Virus record (IMG/VR): IMGVR_UViG_3300038558_000015
Span: 1-47,883 of that record
Source: a virus
DNA: 47,883 nt
Direction: 5' to 3' (one strand)
A model generated the notes under the pieces. It ran no database searches. It was not told where the DNA came from and worked only from the letters and a program-made list of their open reading frames with translations. Within the stretch, counting starts at the first letter, position 1; every line of letters starts with the position of its first letter. The position numbers and the translations under genes were made by a program. Below are positions 1 through 7,400 of the stretch, piece by piece.

Positions 1-2
1 CT

Positions 3-320
3 CTCATTGTTAAAGACTTACAAGGTTATGCGCCACCGAATGTGATTTACCGCTCTCTCTTACAGAGAGGCGTCTTTAAGTGGCTGGCTGTCCGACGCGA
101 TATCATTAAACTAAAAGAAAAATGGAAGGCTCGTTTGAGATATATCCATGGCGCTTGGCGGGTTGCTAGCGGCTATGAGAAAGCCTATCTCAAGGGGTAT
201 AGAGCGGCATTAGAGGATTGCCGTAAGGAAGTCAGCGCCCTCTGTCACAGTGACCGATGGAGAGCCCCAGATTTCGATAGTCGCGCTAATCGCTGGCTTG
301 AAGATTTTACCGGAGATTAA
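3..320 (+). CDS. Hypothetical protein, 5' end outside the window
   Basis: The frame is open from base 3 to a TAA at 318-320, and the residues before the internal GTG at 42 (ending DLQGYAPPN) read as normal protein. The gene therefore probably begins left of the window. The visible part is basic, with a Lys/Arg-rich stretch near WKARLRYIHGAWR and a Trp-rich tail. I recognise no family. If the frame is not used upstream, GTG 42 would give 92 residues. It is followed closely by a small membrane-protein gene, suggesting one operon. Confidence 0.55.
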   Translation, partial: LIVKDLQGYAPPNVIYRSLLQRGVFKWLAVRRDIIKLKEKWKARLRYIHGAWRVASGYEKAYLKGYRAALEDCRKEVSALCHSDRWRAPDFDSRANRWLEDFTGD

Positions 321-324
321 CATC

Positions 325-603
325 ATGATCATCTTTATGATGGTTCTCGCATCCCTTTCCTTAGTTTGCTGCATTCTCTCTATCTTTAGTCGAATTGTTA
401 ATAAGAACGCAGAGGAAAATCTATCAGCTATTGTATATGCCGCCCTGGCCTGTGGTTTCTTCATTGCCGCTGGAATTTGGGGCATAAAGAAGGAACTAGA
501 TTCTCTTCCATGTCAGGGGGTTGTCCAGGCCCCGATCCCGCCACAAACAATCGACATTCAATCAGAAAGCTATGGCATTTCGTTTGTGGTTCCGATAGAC
601 TAG
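325..603 (+). CDS. Small membrane protein, two predicted helices
   Basis: This encodes about 92 residues from ATG 325. That start has a GGAG motif about ten bases upstream; an in-frame GTG at 250 would overlap the previous gene and is less likely. Two hydrophobic stretches are visible, at about residues 1-22 (IIFMMVLASLSLVCCILSIF) and 35-52 (AIVYAALACGFFIAAGIWGI). A short polar tail rich in Pro and Gln follows. I see no known domain. Function is unknown; a role at the inner membrane is inferred only from hydrophobicity. Confidence 0.6.
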   Translation: MIIFMMVLASLSLVCCILSIFSRIVNKNAEENLSAIVYAALACGFFIAAGIWGIKKELDSLPCQGVVQAPIPPQTIDIQSESYGISFVVPID

Positions 604-610
604 CGGCGCT

Positions 611-1171
611 ATGGCTGAAATATTTTTAATATCTGATACTCATTTTGGGCACGAAAAGACTTGTACCGTCTTCAAAAGAGACGATGGATCGCCCTTACGC
701 CCATTCAAGAGCGCGGAGGAGATGGATGAAGAGATGATCCGGCGCTGGAACAGCGTCGTGCGTCCATTCGACAAAGTCTATCATCTCGGGGACGTTGTCA
801 TTCGAAAAGAGAATATCCGAATTCTCGATAGGCTCAATGGCAAGAAGAGATTAATTCGGGGTAATCATGATATCTTCCCCCTCGATCTATACGCCGCCTA
901 CTTTGATAACATATATGGCGTGCGAGTACTGGACGAAGTCATCCTTTCTCATATCCCTCTCCATGCTGACTCAGTCACAGAGCGGTTCGGGACGAATGTC
1001 CATGGACATCTGCACGCCAACGACATTCCTAGTGGGCTATATCTCAACGTGTGCGTAGAACACCTTGACTATACCCCTATGCCTCTCTATCTAGCTAAGG
1101 AACGGATCGAAGAGAAGCGCAGACGCTTTCCGATTAAGAGGCAGAAGGCTGATCACTATGGCCCAGGATGA
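611..1171 (+). CDS. Calcineurin-like metallophosphoesterase
   Basis: The 186-residue product carries the ordered metal-binding motifs of this superfamily: DTHFGH near residue 9, HLGDV near 58, RGNHD near 84, SHIPLH near 113 and HGHLH near 131. These ligands normally hold two metal ions for phosphoester hydrolysis. The length and the DTHFGH form match small bacterial and phage phosphoesterases. Substrate cannot be read from sequence; nucleotides or RNA ends are possibilities. It overlaps the next gene by 14 bases, so coupled translation is likely. An unrelated second member of the superfamily lies at 3575-4387. Confidence 0.9.
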   Translation: MAEIFLISDTHFGHEKTCTVFKRDDGSPLRPFKSAEEMDEEMIRRWNSVVRPFDKVYHLGDVVIRKENIRILDRLNGKKRLIRGNHDIFPLDLYAAYFDNIYGVRVLDEVILSHIPLHADSVTERFGTNVHGHLHANDIPSGLYLNVCVEHLDYTPMPLYLAKERIEEKRRRFPIKRQKADHYGPG

Positions 1172-1391
1172 GCAACAATCCAAACTGACAAGGAGTCGGC
1201 GAATGTCTTTCGTTATAAAAGAGAGGACTCGCATCCAGGCGTCGCCCCCAACGGGGTTTGACGCCTCTTGGACGGAATTCCAAGTCTGGTCTGGAAAGAA
1301 GATCATTTCTCGCCACGACACAAGAGGGCAGGCCGAAGGAGCGATAAAAACGCTCGCTAAGGCGATCCCTGGGAGGCCCTTGTCCACGTGA
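1158..1391 (+). CDS. Hypothetical protein
   Basis: 77 residues starting inside the end of the metallophosphoesterase gene, with an AGAAGG motif upstream of ATG 1158. A second in-frame Met (MSFVIKE) at 1203 could be the true start. It is basic, with no motif I recognise and no hydrophobic segment. The tight overlap supports it being a real gene of the same operon. Confidence 0.5.
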   Translation: MAQDEQQSKLTRSRRMSFVIKERTRIQASPPTGFDASWTEFQVWSGKKIISRHDTRGQAEGAIKTLAKAIPGRPLST

Positions 1392-1409
1392 GAGAACCGC
1401 CGATGAGCA

Positions 1410-1679
1410 ATGATCGCAACGACGCCACGCTGCCATGTGTGGAGCGCTACGCACGCTCCAGGCTGCGCCTTGGTCGCTGAGACCGAATGGGAAGAGGCGC
1501 AATACGCGATAGTCGATCGAGAATGTCGCGAAGAGGAGGCGGCACGGCGCGGCTGGTTCATGCGGGCAATAAGGCGTCTTGCGCGCAGAATTCTTCCGTT
1601 TAAGCGGCGCGAGGGTGTGTGTAAATTATTACTGCATATGCGGCGAAGGATTCAACGTGGCCTTTGGAGCGCCAGATGA
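1410..1679 (+). CDS. Hypothetical basic protein, start or frame uncertain
   Basis: The convincing part is the second half (ETEWEEAQYAIVDRECREEE followed by an Arg-rich segment). The first 25 residues of this frame look poor, whereas ATG 1403 in another frame reads MSNDRNDATLPCVERYARSR and stops at 1480. Joining the two by a one-base shift near 1470 would give a more natural protein. Either a frameshift or an incorrect start is therefore possible. No family is recognised. Confidence 0.35.
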   Translation: MIATTPRCHVWSATHAPGCALVAETEWEEAQYAIVDRECREEEAARRGWFMRAIRRLARRILPFKRREGVCKLLLHMRRRIQRGLWSAR

Positions 1680-1680
1680 T

Positions 1681-1706
1681 CCTATCCTTTATGTAGAGAG
1701 GATAGG
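1681..1706 (+). other. Perfect 8-bp hairpin upstream of tRNA-Asn
   Basis: Bases 1681-1688 (CCTATCCT) pair exactly with 1699-1706 (AGGATAGG) around a 10-base loop. There is no T tract, so it is a poor terminator candidate. It sits just after the end of the preceding ORF and about 34 bases before tRNA-Asn, where it could mark an RNA processing site. Confidence 0.4.
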
Positions 1707-1739
1707 CAGATATGAATAGGCGATCTTTCCTAGCTTCAC

Positions 1740-1814
1740 TGGCGGCAACGTTCGGGGTGGACGATCCCGCTGTTAACGGGTTGCTGGCAGGTTCGACTCC
1801 TGCGCCGCCAGCCA
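1740..1814 (+). tRNA. tRNA-Asn (GUU)
   Basis: The acceptor stem TGGCGGC pairs with GCCGCCA, followed by discriminator G and an encoded CCA. The D arm is CGTT/GACG. The anticodon loop CTGTTAA is closed by CCCG/CGGG and gives anticodon GUU. The T arm is GCAGG-TTCGACT-CCTGC. All arms have normal size, so this looks like a functional tRNA. Confidence 0.92.
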
Positions 1815-1882
1815 AGGTTCAAAGTTCATACTTCCAATGCGTTCGATACAAAGCCACCGAACGAATAGCTTACGGCTTTATT

Positions 1883-1894
1883 GACTCTAGAGTC
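1883..1894. other. 12-bp perfect palindrome between two tRNAs
   Basis: GACTCTAGAGTC is a perfect inverted repeat without a spacer, located in the 92-base gap between tRNA-Asn and tRNA-Trp. It could be an operator-like site or a processing structure. I see no convincing protein-coding gene in this gap. Confidence 0.35.
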
Positions 1895-1906
1895 CATTAG
1901 TGGAAT

Positions 1907-1979
1907 ACCCGTGCGGCTGTGGTAGCCAGGAAGCCTCCAAAACTTCTGAGCGGCGGTTCGATTCCGCCCACGGGTGCCA
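1907..1979 (+). tRNA. tRNA-Trp (CCA)
   Basis: The acceptor stem ACCCGTG pairs with CACGGGT, followed by discriminator G and an encoded CCA. The loop CTCCAAA, as in bacterial tRNA-Trp, gives anticodon CCA. The T arm is GGCGG-TTCGATT-CCGCC. The D arm is slightly short, and the last anticodon-stem pair is C-A. The encoded CCA is followed by only two bases (AC) before the ATG of the next protein gene. Confidence 0.88.
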
Positions 1980-1981
1980 AC

Positions 1982-2566
1982 ATGAGTGGGAAAGACGCTT
2001 TAATAAGTGTGGCTGCTAGCCTAGAGGCTGCTATCTCCTTACTGGAGAGGGTGCCTCAGGCTAAGAAAGCAGTGGCTTCTGATCGTATGTTCGATCAGAT
2101 GATAAAGGACTATAAAGCTTCTCTTGAGAAAGCTAGAAAAGAGCTTAGGGATAGTTTGATGGAGCCATCTCCAATGAGCCCTAAAGAAGAGCTAGACTTC
2201 CTTCGAACATCTAATAGACTCCTCCGAGAAGAGGTAGTGAGACTGAGGAAAATGCGGGAAGACTCGGAGAATGGCCGTAAGATCGGCCGGCTCAAATACA
2301 TCGGGGAGCTGCCGAATGGCTGCGGCCTATGGGTCGCGCCAAATGAGGCCGGTGGACGCACCTATTGGTCTAATGAGTGCGGTATCGAGACCTTCATATG
2401 GGACACTGCCCTTGTATGCCGATCTTCTGTTCTGGCTGCACTCGTGGCCGAAGAGAAGATTGAGTATGCCGAAGCAATAAGGAAGCATTATGAAGCCAAG
2501 GGCGATCCCACTGAGCCTGTTTCGGGTAAGGGAAAAATGTCCGCTCCCGATCCTTCCATCCTCTGA
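1982..2566 (+). CDS. Hypothetical coiled-coil protein starting directly after tRNA-Trp
   Basis: ATG 1982 gives 194 residues. An upstream in-frame GTG at 1919 lies inside tRNA-Trp and is rejected. Residues about 45-105 are charged and heptad-like, which suggests a coiled coil. The second half contains a Gly/Trp/Cys-rich globular segment around GCGLWVAPNEAGG and YWSNECG. There is no room for a Shine-Dalgarno site, because the preceding bases are the tRNA acceptor arm. Translation probably uses a nearly leaderless mRNA or reads through from upstream. No known family is recognised. Confidence 0.75.
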   Translation: MSGKDALISVAASLEAAISLLERVPQAKKAVASDRMFDQMIKDYKASLEKARKELRDSLMEPSPMSPKEELDFLRTSNRLLREEVVRLRKMREDSENGRKIGRLKYIGELPNGCGLWVAPNEAGGRTYWSNECGIETFIWDTALVCRSSVLAALVAEEKIEYAEAIRKHYEAKGDPTEPVSGKGKMSAPDPSIL

Positions 2567-2690
2567 TGAGCATGCTGGAAGGCCATGGGACACGTCATTT
2601 ACCGGCCTTCCTAGCGGCGTTTCATGTCATGGCTGTCACAAGACTTGGGTCTATCGAAATGGCGTCCTGGAGCCTACGTGGAGCGATTAG
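2490..2690 (+). CDS. Small Cys-containing hypothetical protein
   Basis: 66 residues beginning inside the previous gene. ATG 2490 has an AAGGA site about seven bases upstream. The C-terminal half (GVSCHGCHKTWVYRNGVLEP) carries a CxxC pair and looks like a small metal-binding module. The alternative ORF 2566-2760, which has an ATGA overlap, lacks a ribosome site and reads poorly. The N-terminal part here is also weak, so a frameshift joining it to the preceding gene is conceivable. Confidence 0.5.
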   Translation: MKPRAIPLSLFRVREKCPLPILPSSDEHAGRPWDTSFTGLPSGVSCHGCHKTWVYRNGVLEPTWSD

Positions 2691-2774
2691 CGACACGATG
2701 CATCGCTACGTTGGCTCAACAGGCGGGCCTTCCTCCTTCCAAGCCATAATAACTGAATAGTAGCTATGATTACT

Positions 2775-2807
2775 GCCGGCTGGACCAATAACAATCCAGC
2801 CGGCTTT
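2775..2807 (+). terminator. Hairpin at the convergent junction
   Basis: Bases 2775-2784 (GCCGGCTGGA) pair perfectly with 2795-2804 (TCCAGCCGGC) around a 10-base loop, followed by TTT on the plus strand. It lies between the end of plus-strand genes and the end of the long minus-strand operon. A small second hairpin (TAGGC/GCCTA, 2830-2847) lies beside it. The 10-bp GC-rich stem could act in both directions, although the T tract is weak. Otherwise I see nothing in 2691-2850. Confidence 0.65.
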
Positions 2808-2850
2808 CAAATAGTCATCTATTCGCGAGTAGGCAACGTAGCGCCTATAG

Positions 2851-3186
2851 CTAACTGACATGCTCGATCGCTTTATCAGGGTCCTGATTGCGCCAGTCAG
2901 GCCATTTCCTAGCCTTATTCTTAGCCATCTTTTCCTTAAAAGCCCACGCTATTTCTTCTGGCTCATAACCAGCTCTCCAGGCTCCATCGAGAGCTAAAAT
3001 AGCCAGATCAACCCATTCGAATAGATCGTCAGGCTCTTTCTCAACTTCTTCTATTTCCTTTCTGATATGATCAAGAACACCCTTTGTCCTTTCACCGGGT
3101 CCGAATGTTCTTTGGCTAAATTCTCTCTGATCAACAAGGTGATTTACTAGATCATATTCGAATAATATGTAGCACTCTGTTTTCAT
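2851..3186 (-). CDS. MazG/DUF550-like dNTP pyrophosphohydrolase
   Basis: 111 residues with the pattern I know from the DUF550 dATP/dGTP pyrophosphohydrolase family: FSQRTFGPGERTKGVLDHIR, then KEIEEVE, then EWVDLAILALDGAWRAGYEP and a conserved tail KNKARKWPDW. The E-x-x-E and E-x-x-D groups are the expected magnesium ligands of the all-alpha NTPase fold. Members of this family (MazZ) remove dGTP in phages that replace adenine by 2-aminoadenine, but many relatives occur without that chemistry. No PurZ or DatZ gene is seen here. It is the last gene of the long minus operon and overlaps the upstream gene by four bases. Confidence 0.82.
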   Translation of the reverse strand: MKTECYILFEYDLVNHLVDQREFSQRTFGPGERTKGVLDHIRKEIEEVEKEPDDLFEWVDLAILALDGAWRAGYEPEEIAWAFKEKMAKNKARKWPDWRNQDPDKAIEHVS

Positions 3187-3578
3187 ACGAAATAGTCACT
3201 TCCTCTTTCCCAGGCAAGTCTCATCCTGAAACCTATGCCGTCGCCTTCGATAACCCATTTAGGTCGCAAGCGCCAGACCAAAGTGTCATAACCAGCTGGC
3301 CTTCTTGCTTTATTAAGAAGTTCATTGAGATACTTTTCCAGCTTCTCATTGAGATCGGGATCATCAATATCGAGGGTAAGACTCTTCCCTCCATCCTTCA
3401 TGAGTCCATTAAGATGATAAGTGTTATAAGGCGTGCAATTATCAGTCATTGAAGCGGCTGGACCGTCAATAACTTTTATTGCCATCTTCTCCAAGATTGA
3501 AACAAAATTAAAGAGAAGTTGTTCTCGCTGCCCCTCCTTAATTTCCTTCGTGGTTCGGATCGAAAGATAGTTACTCAT
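3183..3578 (-). CDS. Hypothetical protein
   Basis: 131 soluble residues, mixed charge, no transmembrane segment. It sits between a phosphoesterase and a pyrophosphohydrolase with four-base overlaps on both sides, so the three are almost certainly co-translated. The context suggests a nucleotide-related accessory role, but nothing in the sequence shows it. No family is recognised. Confidence 0.7.
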   Translation of the reverse strand: MSNYLSIRTTKEIKEGQREQLLFNFVSILEKMAIKVIDGPAASMTDNCTPYNTYHLNGLMKDGGKSLTLDIDDPDLNEKLEKYLNELLNKARRPAGYDTLVWRLRPKWVIEGDGIGFRMRLAWERGSDYFV

Positions 3579-4387
3579 CCATATTTCCTTTCTAGGTCGA
3601 TCATGCTGACAAAGTTTGTGCTCATGATTTCGCCATCCTTAACCGTCAATCCTAATACGCCATACCACCATCCAGTAGAAGCATGCTCGGCGTATTTTTC
3701 GACATGACCTTGAGGCAGGGCACATCCTGCGCTGATTGCAGTGACCTTATTGTTATCGCCGATCTTTGGACAGTCAACCATTTCTCTTAGGTGAGAATGT
3801 CCTTGAACAAAGGAGAATTTTGTGTCATTAGCTGCTCTATGCATTCCGGTCTTTCCGCCGTAAGGCTTATTGGCAGTGTTACAGACATGATGAACAAAAC
3901 CGACTCCTCCAATATAAACAATTACTTTGTATTCATAGAGGGTCCAATTGAAGGTGGAAAACTTCGCATTGAGTTGGCTGACATAACTTCCCCTACTTGC
4001 AACGTTAGGGTGACTATCTTCGAAACGATCGGCTCTGAATTCGTGGTTGCCTTTTACCATGAGTTTCCTGCATCTGAAACCACTCAGTCCAAAATCGATA
4101 GCTTCAAGAGCCTCCTCAAGGCTGTCCAAATCATCGCAGAATTGAGGTTGCAGGCGCGCCGTGAGAGTGTCTTGAGCGCTATGAGTGGACAGGCTATCTA
4201 GAGTTAAGAAATCTCCTAGATGAACAACATAGTCAGGTTTACAATCTGCTATCCAACGTCCTATCCATGTGAAACGACTCTTGTCTGGAATTCTAGGATC
4301 ATCATGCGTATCTGGGATGACACATATTCGATAGATTATTCCAGGTTGATTTTTAGGTTCCTTTCTAGTGGAGCTATTCTTATTCAT
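3575..4387 (-). CDS. Metallophosphoesterase, second copy in window
   Basis: 270 residues with calcineurin-type motifs in order: PDTHDDPR near residue 25, VVHLGDF near 54, VKGNHE near 110, HH near 165 and GHSH near 196. The insert sizes differ from the 186-residue plus-strand enzyme, so this is not a recent duplicate. Phage enzymes of this type act on phosphoesters of nucleotides, nucleic acids or proteins; the substrate is not evident. It lies directly downstream of the giant polyvalent protein with a 39-base gap. Confidence 0.88.
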   Translation of the reverse strand: MNKNSSTRKEPKNQPGIIYRICVIPDTHDDPRIPDKSRFTWIGRWIADCKPDYVVHLGDFLTLDSLSTHSAQDTLTARLQPQFCDDLDSLEEALEAIDFGLSGFRCRKLMVKGNHEFRADRFEDSHPNVASRGSYVSQLNAKFSTFNWTLYEYKVIVYIGGVGFVHHVCNTANKPYGGKTGMHRAANDTKFSFVQGHSHLREMVDCPKIGDNNKVTAISAGCALPQGHVEKYAEHASTGWWYGVLGLTVKDGEIMSTNFVSMIDLERKYG

Positions 4388-4426
4388 GGAATTCCGTGTG
4401 GGCGGATTTTCAACTAGAAGTCAAGA

Positions 4427-7400
4427 CTATCTTGATTCCATTGGCTGAGGCTCCGCTGGCGTTATTTCTCTTGAAAATTGAGACCCCTTTTCTCTCAGAA
4501 TAAAGCTCCTGATTGGCTCTGTGGAGGCTCTATATTCACGGACACGTCGTTGCCCGACCTTCATCTTCTCGCGATAAGTATCTTTAAGTCTTTCGTGGAA
4601 TTCACGTATACTTTGTATTTCCTGTTCTTTTTCTGCTTCTGATCTGTCAGAATCGGCTCTAATCGCTGCGATTTGTCTATTCATCTCAGCTTTAGAGTAA
4701 CCAAGTTGTCGTTTCATTTCATCAACGTCACGTTCCATCCGGCGTGCGTTGCGCTCCGTCTGATCAACCGGGTCCAGAGCCCACGTGTTGAAGCCAAGGG
4801 CTCGCGCCGCCAGGGCCGAATAATCCTCTACATACTTGCCGCTAGTCGTGACGCCGTCTCCGAAAGTCTTATCCAGGAAGCGGCCCATAAAGCCGCTGGA
4901 GCCAAACTGTGGTCGCTCATAGCCGCCAGCCAGAAGGTCAAGCTGTTGAAAGAGAGGGTCGACCATGCCGCGCATTATGGGGGGCATGTAATAATTAAAT
5001 GCATAGGAAAGGAAGCCGGCTAATTTCTGTGTGTTACTTGCTCCCTCAGGCCAAAGATCATAGCCAGTGAAACGATCTTTTCCGGTTGTATAAGCAACTA
5101 TGAAATCAATAAATGGACCACCAGCACCAAGGTCAAATGGTAATTTCATGACAAGATTTGGCAGAATATCCTGATGGCCGCCTTCGAACATATTACGTCC
5201 AGCTTGGGCCATTGGTGTCCATGGGAGATAGACGCCAAGATCAGTAAGAACGAAGTTTCCATGAGAATCCCGAATTGGTAGCGGAATGACCCCAACATTT
5301 CTGCGGAGTTCTTTGGACATTGAGGCCCGAAGCGCTTCAGCTTCATCTTCATCAAGACCCATTAGTAAAGCCACGACGCTCCAGAGAAGTCCAGAATAGA
5401 GCATAATAGGAACTGATAGTCGCGTAATGTCCGACACGCCAGAGGCTAATATTTTTGGATTAATTTGCATAAATCCATCTCTGATTTTAGCCAATCCTCT
5501 TGTGCCGAGATCAACCATCTTGGGGAAGAGCTTGTATTGCCAAGTAATGAATGGGAAGATAGTGTTTCTCAACAATCGAACAGCTGGAGGAACCAATGTA
5601 TAGTCAGGTATCCATTCGAAGCTTTCAATAATGGCGTCTCCAGGAGCCATCTTTGAATGTTTCGTGTGGAAGAAAAACATTGTATAGCGGGCCATTGTGT
5701 CGTAGAAGTTGTAGAGGTCTGCCGCCTTGCCGCCAGCCTTCGTGATAATTCTTTCAACTTCCTTATAGGCAGTCTCTAATCCAGAAAGTGAAGTATTTTT
5801 CCTCTTAAGTTCTCTGATCTTAAGCTCCGACAGAGCGTCAAGAGTTCTCCTGATTTCAGCCTCTGTAAACGTGCCTTGGATACCTCCGAGTTCCTTAAAC
5901 AGTTGCCACATGGCGCTGTTCTTTTTAGAGTCGATAAGCGCCCTAGCCGCCCAAACCGTTGTATCGGCACCTAATGTATAGGAAGACCCAACGCCCCCAA
6001 GATAAAGTGTCATTATGTTCTGCATGATCTGCCGAACATGCGTTGGCGGGTTGAGAGTTGTGACAATCCTTTTGAACCCGCGCATAAATCGGCCGGTCGC
6101 CTTATCCACTAGTTTTTCAATCTCTGGCTGATTGACTGATGCAGCTCCAGCCATCCCGACAATGTCGTTGTAAATTGCCTTATGGACGATTAATCCAGAG
6201 ATATCTCCATAAGCATATGTGGTCGGGAGCTTTCGATACGTATCTTTATCAAACTGGACAATGTTTTCGAATGAAGTTCCAACACCAACCTTCACATTAG
6301 CATTCTTGAAGATTGTTTCTATTTCATCTATGAGTTCTTGGTTGACCTTTCTCAAGAAGGGATTTTCAAGGGTCTCTCTGCTGGCGGAAAGTCTACGAAG
6401 TTCATTCCCAAGCGCATCAAAGGTCATCGTTCTGCCGTGATATTTGACGAATTGGTGCGGGATAACCCATCCCATATTATTAATACCGGACACATCTGCC
6501 ATATAGGCGATCTCTTCCATGAACCTGATGACAGAGATATCCCGACCCTGACGAATAATGCCAGCATAGGTTAAGAAGAATGGATCGGTAATGAGACCGA
6601 GCGTAGCATCTTGCTCATAAACTCTTCCCATGCTGGCCTTGTTATTTAGAGCCACACGGAATTGGTTCTGCATATAGTTATCGCCATAACGAGCGACAAA
6701 CGTACCATTTTTCTTCTTTGGCTTAATGAAGCCAGAAGCATCTATCTTCTGTTTTACTCTTTCAAGTTCACTACGTGCCCTTGCCGCCAAGTTTCTTAAA
6801 CCGTTGTGAGTAACTGAACTGAGTTGTTTCTTTGGGTTTCTAAGGAATTCAATGAATTCATCCTTCTGAGTGATATTGGCAGTGTCCCATATCGGCTGCA
6901 CGTCACGCCTCAATATCTCAACATTCATGGCCTCATCAACCACGTTAGAGGCGTTCCATATCTCCTGTCCGATGCTGTCTCCAAGACGCTGCTTGGTATA
7001 TGACTGTCTAGAGGCTTTCAGGCCCTGTTGCGTAAGCTCCCTTTGGACGTATTCCATTAACATCCGTGGAAGGTACATACCCATGTATCTGGAATACTGA
7101 GCTGTATCCAGTACGCCAGTCTGCTGAAACTTCTTTCCGAGCCTCATAAACAGGTCTTTAGCCTCGATTGCTGCCGCTCTAATTTCTGGATTTGAAATTC
7201 CGAGAGGGGCCGCATTTTTATGCGTCATGTAGTAATTAAATTCGTCACGATCCTTCTGGCTTGCCGTGTTCATGAAGTGAATAAACTTCTGAGCGAATTC
7301 TTCGAATTCGTTAATGTTTCCCCCAGTTCTTCCTCTCGAAACGAGATAAAGATTCTGATAAGGAAGATCATTCAGAGTGAAATACCATCGAGTCCATTTG

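Noticed and set aside
1712-1900. Protein-coding ORF across tRNA-Asn
   Set aside because: It spans a well-formed tRNA gene and its product shows no protein-like pattern.
2566-2760. ORF with ATGA overlap after the coiled-coil gene
   Set aside because: No ribosome site and poor translation; the overlapping frame at 2490-2690 has a good site and a CxxC motif.
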